Source: Micractinium sp. NFX-FRZ (taxonomy: Eukaryota; Chlorophyta; Trebouxiophyceae; Chlorellales; Chlorellaceae). From it: 64,000 nucleotides of DNA. The stretch is taken from contig JAPTJF010000180.1 of NCBI GenBank assembly GCA_029339195.1, positions 1-64,000 of the forward strand. Reading direction: 5' to 3'. The position numbers and the translations under genes are program-made. Positions 1 through 23,722 of this stretch are shown here, piece after piece. The stretch's first letter is position 1; each line of letters starts with the position of its first letter. Under the pieces are notes generated by a model, which worked only from the letters and a program-made list of their open reading frames with translations, was not told the DNA's origin and did not search any database.

Positions 1-55
1 GGTTGTGTGCCGCGCCGGGAACCGTCATCTCTACTGAGACGTACACGGTGTAACA

Positions 56-78
56 GGAAGGAAGGAAGGAAGGAAGGA
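56..78. repeat. GGAA microsatellite
   Basis: A run of about five GAAG/GGAA units near the left edge. It is simple sequence with no gene function visible. Confidence 0.8.
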
Positions 79-269
79 TGGTGCACGCCGTTGCTGCCGT
101 CCGGCCCAGCCGGCAGGCAGGCATTCAAGACGGGTTCAAATTCTGCGCACCGTCACAAGGTCAAGGTAGGCATTCAATGCGGCCTGCTGTGGTCGCGCTG
201 CACAGCAAGGGTGTCAGGCAGCAGGTGCAGCGGGTGGGAGTCAGCCTGGCAGCGCTGCACATGCAATAG

Positions 270-406
270 CAGCAGCAAGGCAGCAGCGGCAGCAGCAGCA
301 GCAGCGGCTTGGCAGCGGCGGCGGCAGCAACAACAGGGCGGCACCAGAGCAGCAACGCAAGCACAAACCCCATACACCCAACCCACCCACCCACCCACCC
401 ACCCAT
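270..406. repeat. CAG-rich and CCCA-rich low-complexity stretch
   Basis: Positions 270-330 are CAG/CGG triplets, and 378-404 is a (CCCA)n run. On the minus strand this reads as Ala/Leu or Gly-Trp-Val-rich translations in several frames, which explains the long spurious open frames here. It lies at or beyond the unresolved 3' end of the first gene. Confidence 0.75.
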
Positions 407-1860
407 CTGCTTGTGCGGCTGAGGCGCCCAGTAGGTCGACACCGCCGCCGCGTCGAATATTGTATCCATCAGGCAGCGCAGCTTCACCGGCCGCACCCAC
501 GAATCCCACGGATCCTCCTCCCGCTGCGCCGCCGTCTGTGCCCTGATGTCAGCCTCCGCTTCCTCGTCTGCCGCCGGCGGGGGCACCCTGGGCCGCCCGC
601 GGTAGCGCGACGTGGCCAGGCGCAGCAGGCGGGCCAGGGCGGAGCAGGCGGCGGCAAGCGCACGGCACCCGGCGGCGGTGCCAAGCTTGCCCATCTGGTT
701 GCCGTCGGCGATGGAGCGGACCTGGCGGGGGGAGGGGGCGGGGGGAGGGGAGGGGCAGGCTCTAGGTGGTGCTGTGTGCTTTGTTGCTGTGTGGGAGTTT
801 GCTGCTGTGTGGGCGGCGGAGCGGAGCTGCGCGGAGGGCATGGTTCCGCAGAGTGCGGGGGTCTAGGACATTGTGCTGCCGTTCTGTGCACCAGGCCTCG
901 TACGGCCTGTTCAATGGCAGCGCACTATCAGGCAGCCAGAACATCATTACGGCTGCCGTCAGGCAGGTGCTGTTTGCGAAATGTGTGCGAGAGTTAAGCA
1001 ACGTACCGGGTAGCACAGCCCCGTGTCCTCCAGCCGCTGCACCAGCGCCGCTGCAGCCTCCTCCAGCGCGTGGGGCGCTAGCGGCCCTGGGGCACCACCG
1101 CCGCCGCCGCCTGCACCGCCGCCATCCGGCTGCGCTGCCGCAGCCGCCGCTGCCGGCGGCTGCAGCGCCTGCAGGCATCCCAGCGCAGCGTCCACCAGCG
1201 CTAGCGCCCCCGCCGCCGCCAGCCTGGCAGCCGTGTTGGCAGGCGAGGTGACAGCGCCCGCGGCGCGGCGCCCGCCGCTCGACGGCGGCGGCGGCGGCAC
1301 CATTGCAGCCCCGCCAAACAGTGACGCCAGTCCCCCGCCGCCCCAGGACCCTTCGCTGGAAGCTTTCTCTGGCGTCCACGACTGCGGGCCCAGCGCAGCC
1401 TCCCAGAGCGGCAGCAGGGGCATCAGCTGCGCCGCCCAAGCGGTGACGGCGCTGCGTGGTGAAGGAGGCATCGATGGTGGAAGCAGAGGGGGATCATGGT
1501 TCGAACCATCGGGGCAAGCCAGGCAAGGGCAAGCGAGGCCACCGTTGCAAAAGCAAGCAGTTGCAACGTGCACGCAGCACCAAGCTGGCCCTCGCTGTGC
1601 ATGACGCAAAGCCTAGGTTGCACCCGACCGCCAACCCCATCCAGCTCCCTCCACCCTCCCGGGCGCATGCTTTCTCTCTTAATTACCCACCTGACTGCCC
1701 CCTCCAGCTTGACCCGGTGCTCGCTGCTAGTCGGGTCCAACGCCAGCAGCGCCTGCGCCGCCGCCGCCGCCGCCAAGTATGCGGCTTCACCCTCGGCGGG
1801 GGTGGCGGCCGGCTGGCGGCAGGCGGCCAAGGCGGCCTCCAGCGCTGGAGCCGCCGCCAT
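403..1860 (-). CDS. Unidentified protein, 3' end unresolved
   Basis: I do not recognise this protein. The model starts at the ATG at 1860 and joins exon 1691-1860, exon 1007-1451 and an exon from 721 to about 403. Phase is kept at both junctions (AG|C forming Ser, then phase 0), and donors and acceptors are standard. The first exon is Ala-rich and helical. The second carries a Pro-rich and Gly-rich linker between helical parts. The third is charged and contains the sober-looking motif DPWDSWVRPVKLRCL. Downstream of about 410 the frame runs into CCCA and CAG repeats, so either an intron begins near 403 (ATGG|GTGGGT) or the protein ends within the repeats. More exons may lie off the left edge. 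An RNA-seq alignment would settle the 3' end. Confidence 0.45.
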
Positions 1861-3567
1861 GGCTGTTGTTGCTCGAAAGAATTCCTGTGGTTTGGTGGAT
1901 GGAAGGCATATGCAAACAAATTCAGAATGGCTGACACACAGGCTGCTGGGGAAGCCTCAAGGGACGAGGCAGCCCGCCGGGTGAGGGCGGGCGACCAGGT
2001 GAACGGCGGTAATGCGGGGCGAGGAGGGAGCGGCGGCAGCTCCGGTAGCCCCTGAAGAGGCTGCCGCTCCTCCCCTATGCCTCCCTCCCAGTGTCAGCCG
2101 CCTGCAGGGTCGGGAAGGGCAGGCTGCGGACAAGGAGCGCTCCCCGCGCAGCGCAGCGCACCAAAGGCGGACAGACGTGTTCCTGTCACCGTCCTGAGGA
2201 TGAGCGCAACTGCTGGCTGCTGCAAAGGCGGCCGAAGGCGAGGCACGGTCTAGGGAGAGCGGCAGGCTGATCAATGCGACACTTGAAAGGGTGCAATGGG
2301 CGGCTCTGGGCAGCGAGAGGCGCAGCGCAGGAGGGGGATCAGAGGTCCAAGGGCAGAAAGACTGGAAGTGGCTGCCCCATGCGGCGCGCCGCCGCTCTCA
2401 GCAGGCGCCGGCGCCCGTTACTCCTGCCTCCGCCGGAGGCAGCTGAGCCGTCCTCTGCAAAAGCCAGAGGGCGGTCCTGCCACAGCACAAAGTAAACAAG
2501 GCCGGGGGCCCATGCCCACTTCCTGGGCATCATGCAGCCCGGCAGCTGCTTGCCGTGCAGCTGTGGAGCTCCCGCCTGCCTCCGCTGCTGCCGTCGCGGC
2601 CGAGGGCCACTGCAGCCAGCAGGGCAGCCAGCACTGCTGCAACGGCCGCCCAGTAGCGCGGTGGAACCAGTACCCGCCGGCCTCTTCATCTCATCGTCCC
2701 CATCTCATAGCTCCCAATCGACATGCACACCAACCCCCAACATCCAGACCCAGACGCCCGTCTGCCCTCCTCCCAACCAGGACGTGCCAGGATACTGTTG
2801 GCGAGGTTGATTGTCAGGTTCACTCAACTGGGCACCTGCCATGTGGTTGAGAGGCGCAGCTTAGATGTGGGTTTGGGAGGTTCCATCCTGCGCAAGCCTG
2901 CAAGCATAGGCCTGGGCTTGTCCTCATTATGTGCGCCGGCAGCGGCGACCCGCTGTGGGGCGCTGCTTTCTGCGCACAGCGGCGCTGCAGGGCGCCCGGC
3001 CAGCACACTGATGGAACCGTAGCGGGCGGCAAGGCGCAACATTTCTGCACATTCAATCTCTACTCTGAAGCACTGCCACTGAGGCGGCCTGCAGCACTGC
3101 TGCTTTAGTTGCAAGAGGCCCTTCGCTTCCGGCAACCTCCTGTCCCATACTCGACGCTGCCTGAGGTCGCTTGGCCCTTTGCGGCGCAGAGAAGGCGGTT
3201 CAGCACTCGCACTGGTCGACTTTTCACTCGGTACTTGCTACGCTGCGCCGGTTCATAGGGACGCTCTTTCAGGCATTCTGCATGCTGCAGAAAGCGTGTG
3301 GAAGACTGCGGGAGTGGGGCGGCAGCCTGAAACGTTGCTGCCCTCAGCTGCCGCCGCCAGTAGCGCCCCTCACGCCGCCTCCGACGCTGCTCGAACTTAT
3401 CGTTCCCTGTACTGGCCCCTCATCTGCTCTCCGTACCTCACACTGCTATCTTGCATAACCACAGACCGCAAAACGGCGTCGCTACTGGCAGCAGCGAGCT
3501 CCCTCAGCCGGCGGCAGCGGCGGCGGCAGCAGCGGCGGTGGCGGCGGCGGCGGCAGCAGCAGCTGGC
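1861..3567. other. Intergenic region between divergent genes
   Basis: This is 1.7 kb between the minus-strand gene at 1860 and the plus-strand methyltransferase. It should hold both promoters and 5' UTRs. Open frames are present on both strands but show no recognisable domain or credible splice chain. The last 70 bases before the methyltransferase ATG are a GCG/GCA repeat. An upstream transit-peptide exon for the methyltransferase cannot be excluded. Confidence 0.5.
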
Positions 3568-6500
3568 ATGCCTCCCTGGGACGACGCGGGGGATGGCTAT
3601 TTGGAGGACGAGCTGCTAGATGAAGCAGAGCTGGAGGAGTGGGTGGAAGTGGGGGAGGACGGCGCGCCCGGCTTCCGGGCAGCGCTCTTCAGCAGCCAGG
3701 CAGCCAAGTATGCGGCATTCAGGCCCTCCTACCCTCCAGAGGTACGCACAGGTAGTGTACTGGTAGTGTACTGCACGCAAGGCAGTGCTGGTGGACTGTG
3801 CGGTGCGGGATGAACTGTGAGAAACTGTAGAGAGATGTCCGCAGTTGTTGAATGGGGCAGGCAGCCATACCATGCACACACCTCAGGACATGTGCTCCCA
3901 CCCGCCCTGCCCGCAAGCCTACCAGCTGTGGCTCTGGGCAGGCGGCCTTAACACTCACATACCCATCTGACTCGTGCTCTTACCCGCCCTGCCCACAGAT
4001 CTACCAGCGAGTTTACGACTTTGCCGCTGTGGCGCAGGGCAAGCAGCCTGGGATGAGCAGCCAGGAGCTGGCGGTGGATGTGGGGTGCGGCCCTGGAAAC
4101 GTGGCCAAGGTGCTGGCGCAGAAGTACGCGCAGGTACAGCGGAGACGGGCCCGCGGTACGGGCGGTACGGGCGGTTCATGTGGGGTGCAGGCCCAGCAAT
4201 GCTGGCCCAGAAGCATGCGCAGCAACGCACTGGGGACGGGCGGCATTACGGACAGCACAGGGAAGCAAGACGGACCCAAGCCGGCAGGCTGTTCGGTGTG
4301 CAGAGCCGCATCCTGTGCACCGACTCGCCGTGCTGCTCCACCCCACCACCGTGCTGGTAACTTGGCTGGGTGCAGGTGATAGGAGTGGACCCCAGCCGGC
4401 ACCAGCTGGAGCACGCAATACAGGTGGGGGCGGCGGCATGGGAGGGCAGGGGGCACCCCTGTCCCAAATGCGGGAACCACAGGGCAGCTGGCCCCCAGCT
4501 GATGGGTTGTGTGGGCCTGGCTGAGGCAGAGCAGCTGGCAATGTGCTGGGCAGGCGTGCAGGCAGGCGGGCAAGCATCTGCCTGCAGGCACACTCAACAC
4601 GTGTAGCTCCCACGCTGCCGTCACTCCCTGCACCTGCCCAACGTGCGCCACCTGTGCCCGGCCGCCACATACCTCACCACTTCCAGATGTTTATAGCTCT
4701 CCTCTCTGGGTTTCTTGCGCCCTGCAGCTGCCCAACGTGCGCTACCTGTGCCTGGCCGCTGAGTACCTCACCACCCAGCTGCCCCGCCAGTCGGTGGACC
4801 TCATCGCCATGGCGGAGACGCTGCACTGGTGAGGGGCTTGGGGGAAGCGGGGTGCGTTGCAGGGAGAAGACCTGAGAACGGGCATCCATTTCATGGCCTT
4901 CTGGCCAGCTTGGGAGAAGTAGTAGGGCTGGGGTAGCGATGTTATATGCAAGCGGGAGAGCGCTGCCTAGTAGCAGGGGGAGGCGGCTGTTGGTGTGAGA
5001 GGGGGAGAGAGCTCTGCCCCGCCCGTCCGTGGATGTTATTGCCATGGCTGAGATGCTACACTTTTGAGGCCTGGGAAGAGAGGGGGGTCGAAAGTGACGG
5101 GCCTGGGAAGAGAGGGGCCTTCACTTCAGGGGAGGAGTGCTGTGCTTAAGAGGGCTAGGGCTGGGGGGGCGCTGTTCTGTGCTGGCGGGAGAGCGTTGGG
5201 GGTGACAGCTGGCGGTGAGAGCGAGGGAGTGGTGGTGCGGCAGTCGGTGGATTTCATCGCAATGGCAGGGCCAGTCTGTTGAATTGTTTTCGTTCCGGGC
5301 CGCTGCTGCCGCAGGATCGACCACTACAACTTTTATGAGCAGGCACGGCGCGTGCTGAAGCCCACGGGGGTGCTTGCCATCTGGTGAGCTGACTAGGCGG
5401 GCTGCTGTCGTGGTGTGGCGGGGTGCACGGCTGCAGGGCTGCAGAGCTGTGAGTAGGAGGGTGCCGCCTGCTGCGCTGCCCACCGGGTTGCGGGCTGTTT
5501 GTTGAGGAAACCCTGACGGGGCAGGCCTCCGAATGGGTGGTTGGCTGCAGTCGTGTGCTTCTTAATGTTCCAGCACTGCCCTCAACGGTTGATGATACGG
5601 ATTTGGTGGCGTGGGCAGGGTGCTGCAGGCGGGGCGGCGGCAGCTGCATCCGACGCCCCGCTGTGCTGCGTGCCTGCCCTTCCGCCTCCCGCCCCACGCC
5701 GCCCTCGCCCGTTCCGGTGTACGCCCCCTGCCCTCCCCTTCGACGGCAAGAATGCTCAGTTCCACCCTCCTGCCCTCCCTGCGTCTCAGTTCCCCCTCCT
5801 CCCCTCCCCTGTGAGATTTCCTGCCCTGCTTGCCCCTCCCGCCCGCCCTCCCTCCCTCCCTGTTCCCTGGCAAGCGCCACTCTTCATCCCCTACCCCAAC
5901 CCCAGTTGCTCTGGCTTCAACCAGGCTCGCCTCCGCAGGTCCCCGCCAAACTTTGAGCCCGCGTCTCTCCGCCCCCCCTCCCTCCCCGCCACTCCATCCC
6001 CTCTCAGGTGCTACAATCTGAGCCAGTTTGCCTCGGCAGGGCCGCACCAGACAGTGGCAGCAGTGGCAGAGGCCAACGGCCTCATGAGCGCCTTCTGCTA
6101 CGGCACGATGGGCCCCTTTTGGGACGACCGCAGGCAGTACATCGACAGGCACTATGCTGGGCTGGAGCCGGGGCAGCACCAGTTCCGTGTGTGTGAACGG
6201 GAGGAGACGGAGATGGCACATGTGAGCTGCTTCTCTGCCGTGTGTGTGTGCGTGCTTGCGAGGGTGGGTGGGTGCAGGCGGGGGCGGGCGGTTAGGGCGG
6301 TTGTCCGAGCGGTGTGGATGGGTACGGGTGAAAAGGGCCTGACATGTCCGCTTCACCTCCATTGCGTGTCCTAGCACCGCCGAAGAGGGGCTTGGGCTGC
6401 GTTGCTCGCGCGTTGCACCAGCTGTAACCCCTTCTCTCTGCCCCACCACTCTACTTCCCTGCTCCATCAAGTGATGAGCATGGTCATCCGTTGCACCCGC

Positions 6501-7011
6501 TTAAGGAAGCTTCAACGCCTACCCTCTACCCCGCCACCTACTTCCCTGCTCCCCACACTGCCAGGTGATGAGCATGGACCACTTCATCGGGTTCCTCTCC
6601 AGCTGGAGCCCCTACGCCGCCTACCGCACCACCTTTCCACACAAGGAGGACCCGCTGGTAGACCTGCGCGCCCAGTTCAAGTGAGCACCTCGTAGCGGTG
6701 GGCAATGGCACCGCCGCAGGGAATGGGTGCACAGATGCCTCCTGCTCCGCCTGCTGTGCCTTCATCCTGCCCCACCCCGCTCCCTCCCCCCTGCCCTGCT
6801 GTGCGGGCACGTGTTGCGTGGGGGGGACGATGCAGTCCCACCCTGCCTCTCCTGCTGCCCACCGCACAGCCTGCCGCAATCTCACCTCCTACCACTTGCT
6901 CCCATGTCGCCCTGCTGCAGGAGGTTGCTTTGCATAGAGGACGACACAGCCCCCAACCTGCGCATCGTCTTTCCCGTCTTCTTTCTGCTCATACGAGACC
7001 CGGTGCAATGA
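3568..7011 (+). CDS. Class I SAM-dependent methyltransferase (methyltransferase 11 / TMT1-like)
   Basis: Eight exons join in phase: 3568-3741, 3999-4133, 4376-4423, 4728-4828, 5315-5383, 6008-6221, 6565-6680 and 6921-7011, giving 315 aa, the normal size for the family. Exon 2 carries SAM motif I (AVDVGCGPGNVA). Exon 3 carries the acidic-loop strand (VIGVDPS). Exon 4 carries motif IV (VDLIAMAETLHW), and exon 5 the following strand (RRVLKPTGVLAIW). The C-terminal half resembles yeast trans-aconitate methyltransferase relatives, so a small carboxylate or other small molecule is the likely substrate; that is inference. The protein begins with an acidic segment after the ATG at 3568. The GCG/GCA repeat just before it is in frame but has no ATG, so the start is the first ATG there. 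Introns 2, 3, 4 and 6 contain degenerate copies of neighbouring exon edges. Confidence 0.85.
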
Positions 7012-7232
7012 GCTGGCAATGCGCTGGCACCGGGCTAAAGCTGAGCTGTTGCGAGCTGGCACCGAGCTGAGCTGACGCTGGCTCATCAAGAGCAACCCTG
7101 TATCGCAATGCAATGCCATTCCGTCAATTTGATTCTAACAGTGCCTGTTCCAGGCGTACAAGCCTAAGATTCCCAATTCTTGATGTTGACCGCCTGCGCT
7201 TGCAAGTTGTTTGTTCCAAGTTGATACCATAT

Positions 7233-7237
7233 TGTAA
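7233..7237 (+). promoter_or_regulatory. Likely poly(A) signal TGTAA of the methyltransferase
   Basis: TGTAA lies 222 bases after the stop codon at 7011. TGTAA is the common polyadenylation signal in chlorophyte nuclear genes. Assignment is by position only. Confidence 0.45.
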
Positions 7238-7341
7238 AGCAACAACGCTCATAAGTGTCACATCTCTCACAGGTCTCTCGTAGCTCACGGGCATGACTCT
7301 TTGCATTGCTAGTGGCAGAGCGTCTCAGCTAGGCCATGTGT

Positions 7342-7346
7342 TTACA
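7342..7346 (-). promoter_or_regulatory. Likely poly(A) signal TGTAA of the beta-galactosidase
   Basis: TGTAA on the minus strand lies about 120 bases after the stop codon at 7468. Assignment is by motif and position. Confidence 0.45.
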
Positions 7347-7467
7347 AGAGGCAGCTGACAGGGTGCTACCAAGTGATCACTTGCAGTGACATTCATTCGA
7401 GTTAACGACCAGTCCTCTCTACAACTGGTGAATCACACAAGGAAAAAATGCTCACCAAAGCCCGCAT

Positions 7468-19925
<12,458 letters not shown>

Positions 19926-20618
19926 CCGCGCGACAGCAGTGGCACTGCCCTCGGTAGCGGCAGCAACCGTGCTCCTAATCCGTCAATTCGAATTATAGAG
20001 GTGTCGGGAGGCTGCCGTCATTGATTAGAGTTGTTCGCATGGCATCTCCCAAGGTGACCTGGAGGGCGCGCCAGCAGGTGCCGACGGCAATGGGCGCCAT
20101 GGCGGGGGTGCCACAGCAGACATGCTCGACGGCCTCAGCCCTGGGCTGCCATGATATCCAGCACATGTTTGTGTGAATTTGTTGATTTCTGCCATTGGTC
20201 AACGCATGATCGTTGGGCAATGCATCCCTGCTTGCACGCGAGTCCCCTGCTGGGTGCTGCGGTATGGGGGAGCCGCCGCCTCCATGAACGGGAGTTCTCT
20301 CGTCACCACCGGCCCCCAGGCCCTTCCACTCCCTGGGTTGCAACAGTATAGCATAAAATTGTCGATAATTGGACAAAATGTCCGTTTTTTGGTATTGCTG
20401 CAAGCAAGTGGATAATAAAGCGCCGCCAGCCTCACACCCCTGCACACGCGGGCGGCCAGTCCCTGCATGAGGTACAGCCCGTGCAATGTGCGTTTACCCC
20501 CTCCGCCCTCCTCCTGCCCGCTCTCGTGGCCCGCGTACAGCTCCTTTGGCATCGCTGCGCCGCTGCACACACGCTGAGCACGGTTGCGACCGGCTGGCGA
20601 CCGGCTGTGTGCCTGCCC
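19926..20618. other. Divergent promoter region
   Basis: This separates the beta-galactosidase (minus) from the CCCH/U-box gene (plus) and should contain both promoters. Positions 20340-20420 are clearly AT-rich against the surrounding GC-rich DNA, with ATAAAATTG, GATAATTGG and GGATAATAAAG. No further gene is supported. A 5' exon of the U-box gene could lie here. Confidence 0.5.
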
Positions 20619-23600
20619 ATGGTGCGTCCACTGTGCTTGAACGAACGGGCCTCGTCCCGCCGATGCAGGCTTGGGGATGCTCCAGGTCTCATTCTGCGGG
20701 GCGCAGGCGGGCTGCTGCTGCGGTCTGTGGGGACGCCTCTGGCGAAAGGGCACGCCGTGGCCCGCGAACGCCCGAGCGCTCTCTACTGCTTACGTCCCTC
20801 GCACTACCCCCTGCAGGCTGTACACAGCGGGCCGGAAGGGCCGGACGCGGAATTTCTGGCAGTGAAAGAGCCACCGCCGCCGCTGGCGGGCGTGGGCGCC
20901 CGGCACGGGAAGCCGTCGGAGGGAGGCGGCAGCGTGGCCAGCGAGCCAGAAGCCGTCTCCTCCCCTCAGGGGCAGCCCGACGGTCCCATTGCCATTGCTG
21001 GGGCGGCCTCAGGCGCCAGCGAGGAGGCAGAGTGCGCGGCGGCAGTGCTGCTTTCGCCTGCAGAGGAGCCGGTTCCGGCACCTGCACAGCCCGCAGAGGA
21101 GCCCGCGGCAGGCGGCAAGCAGTACCGGCACGAGGGCGGCCTGGAGGACATTTTGGAGGAGGAGGAGATGGGGGATTATGACGGAGAGGAGTACGAGGCG
21201 CTCAGCGACGGCAGCCGCGGGCAGCCCATGCGGCCGGTGAGTTACGCCATGCAGGTGCCCGCCCACCACTCTGATCTGCCCCGCCCCACCCCCTCGCCGC
21301 TAGGATGCATCAAACCCGTCTGACCGCCAGCCCTTGATCATCTTACTGTCACCTGCGGCACACTCCTACGCCAGCCCTGCTTATCACAAGCATCCGCTTT
21401 GGCTCGCAGACTGGCCCAGGCCGCCCAGTGGGCCAAGTCGGCACATGTGCCTGTTCACCGCCAGGCCTCACCGCCTGCACTGCCGCCTCCCTCGCCTCTG
21501 CCTTTCCTGCCGCAGGCGTCTTCCGGCGCCCCGGCAACCCCGCCGCTGCATGCCGCCCCCTACAAGGTCAGCCTCTGCCGCTATTTCATGAAGGAAGGCG
21601 GCTGCGCACACGGCGCACGCTGCACCTTTGCGCACGGCGACCACGAGCTGCGGCGGCCCCTGAGCAGCGGCCGGCCGGCGGCGGCCGCTGCCGCTGTCCT
21701 CTCTGCCGCCAGTGGCAGCGGGGCGCCCGTGGCCAAGCCCCATCTGATCAAGACCCAGCTGTGCCGGCACTTCATGCGCCGCGGCGTGTGCGCTCATGGT
21801 AGCAGGTGCGTGCCTGGCGTTGCTGGAGCTTGGGCCTCGCCAGGCCTCCGTGGTGCCTGCCGGTGGCAGTGCGCAGTGCACGCATCACATCCTCACCTGC
21901 CTCCCTGCCTGCCTGCCTTCCTGCGTCGCATGTTCTTGCACACCCGCTGCGCCGCAAAATGTATGCTGCACCCAGCAGGCGGCCTCCAACGCTTGGCCCC
22001 ACCCTGCAGGTGTGCCTTTGCGCACGGGGACCAGGAGCTGCGGCGGACGGCAGCAGGGGAGCAGCGGGACCGCCGTGTGTGCGCCTTCTGGCAGGAGGGC
22101 AACTGCAAGGTGGGCTGGCGTGTGGGTGGGACGGCAGCAGGGCGACGCAGGGGCAGCGCCACAGGGCGCAGCAGCTTGTCACGCTGTGCATGGAAACAGA
22201 TTGCTGTGTGGATTGCTCGTCATGCTGTGCATGCTTGGGCCGTGTCCCAGCCCCAAGCTGTTACGGCGCTCTGACTCTGGCTCAAATGCACTGGCAGCGG
22301 CTCAGCCATGTGCAGCTGCCTTCCGTGCGGCTGCAGCACAGCCGTGCAATTTCATCCCTCTTCCCCAGCCCAGCAGCACACAGCTTCTTCAGTCGCACTC
22401 GCACAGTAGCGCCCCACCGCCTGATCATGACACCTGCCCGCCACGCCCTCTCCCCCACTGCACTGCGCCGCAGAACGGCGCCGCCTGCCGCTTCCAGCAC
22501 GGCTACGCCGACCCTCGGGAGGGCGCGGGCTATGCCAGCAGCACCTGCAGCGACGCCTCTCAGATGTCCCAGGCAATGTGGGCGCCCGCTGGGCACCCTA
22601 TGATGCTGGTGTCAGTGTCTCCCGCCAGCACGCAGCACATGTCGCCCCCCCGCTCTGCTGCGGGAGGCGAGCAGGCACAGCCGCAGCTGGAGCCCGCAGG
22701 CTCGGACGCCTCTATTGCTGCCCTGCTGCGGGCCACCCACCCCTTTGAGCGGTCCATGAGCCTGGGCGGCGCCAGCTGGCGGGAGGCGGGCGGCGAGGGC
22801 ACCCTGAGCAGCAGCAGCAGCGGGCTGGAGCGGCAGCAGCATGAGGGGCCGCTGCTGGCAATGGCCTGGCCGATGGCGGGAGCCGGCGGGCAGACGATGC
22901 TGTACCCGATGCAGATGCAGCAGCAGATGCTGCCTCTGCAGCACCCGCAGCAGCAGATATCGCCGCCCCACCAGCAGCAGCAGCAGCAGCAGCCCCTGCC
23001 GTCGCAGGTGCAGCAGCAGCAGCAGCAGCAGCAGGCGACTGCGGTGGCAGCACCGTCGCCGCCGCCGCTGCCGCTGCCGCTGACCACAGCAGCCAGCCCG
23101 CCGCCCCTGTCCCCTTCGCCGCTACCCATGCCGGTCGCGGTCAGCGCCACCCCCGAACTACCCAGCAGCAGCAGCAGCGGCCCGGAACCCGGCAGCAGCA
23201 GCACTATTGACATGTCAGCAGACATGCGCAGCCTGCTGCAGCGCCGCATCAGCTCCCTGCTGTGCCCGCTGACTCAGCAGCCGTTTGAGGACCCGGTGCT
23301 GGCGGCAGACGGGCACGTCTACGAGCGGCACGCCATTGAGTCGTGGCTCTACAAGTGAGCGCTGCTGCCACGCCGCCGCCGCGTGTGGGAGAGTTCATGC
23401 GATTGACTCATGTTGGCTCATTCCCGAGCTGCAATGCTTGCCGGCATTGGCATGCGCCTGGTGCCTGCACCGCCGCCTGCAAACCCTGCTCAGGCTCGCC
23501 CTGCCACCCGGGCTCACCTGCTCCGAAATGCCCTGCCTGGCCTTGACCTGCCTGCCATGCCTGCCTGCCCGCCTGCCGCCTGCCTGTAGGGATGGCCGTG

Positions 23601-23722
23601 ACGCATCGCCCGTCACTCACGAGCCTCTGCCCCATAAGATGCTGATGCCGTGCCACGCCATGCGGCGCTGCACAGCCGAGGTAGTGGCCCTCATCACTTC
23701 AATGCGGCAGCAGGTGCTTTGA
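20619..23722 (+). CDS. Triple CCCH zinc-finger protein with C-terminal U-box (putative E3 ubiquitin ligase)
   Basis: Exons 20619-21236, 21516-21805, 22010-22109, 22474-23354 and 23590-23722 keep phase and give 673 aa. Fingers 1 and 2 are C-x8-C-x5-C-x3-H (CRYFMKEGGCAHGARC..., CRHFMRRGVCAHGSRC...). Finger 3 is C-x7-C-x5-C-x3-H (CAFWQEGNCKNGAAC...). Fingers 2 and 3 are each split by an intron. A long Ser/Pro/Gln-rich region with two polyQ runs follows. The last 75 residues form a U-box: LCPLTQQPFEDPVLAADG, YERHAIESWLYK, SPVTHEPLPHKMLMP. The likely role is RNA binding coupled to ubiquitin transfer, like RING-type makorins; that is inference. The start is uncertain. ATG 20619 is the first ATG in frame, but an acceptor near 20817 could mark an upstream intron. 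Confidence 0.8.
22968..23035 (+). repeat. CAG repeats encoding polyglutamine
   Basis: Two CAG runs of 7-8 units, in the reading frame of the U-box gene, encode Gln tracts separated by PLPSQV. Confidence 0.9.

Larger units (their letters stand above)
7012..7467. other. Convergent 3' region
   Basis: These are the 3' flanks of the methyltransferase (plus) and beta-galactosidase (minus). The region is less GC-rich than its surroundings. It holds TGTAA on the plus strand at 7233-7237 and on the minus strand at 7342-7346. These are the usual green-algal poly(A) signals and are well placed for both genes. No other gene is visible. Confidence 0.6.

Noticed and set aside
161..841. Single long minus-strand open frame with a hydrophobic Leu/Ala tail
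   Set aside because: The tail is a read-through of CAG and CCCA repeats; only the part up to about 403 looks like a protein exon.
1493..1513. T-arm-like palindrome TGGTTCGAACCA
   Set aside because: The stem beyond four pairs fails on both strands and no D-arm, anticodon arm or acceptor can be built around it.
3179..3619. Upstream open frame as the methyltransferase N-terminus
   Set aside because: It is in a different frame from exon 1 and has no donor joining it to the methyltransferase; it ends in Arg-rich GCG repeats.
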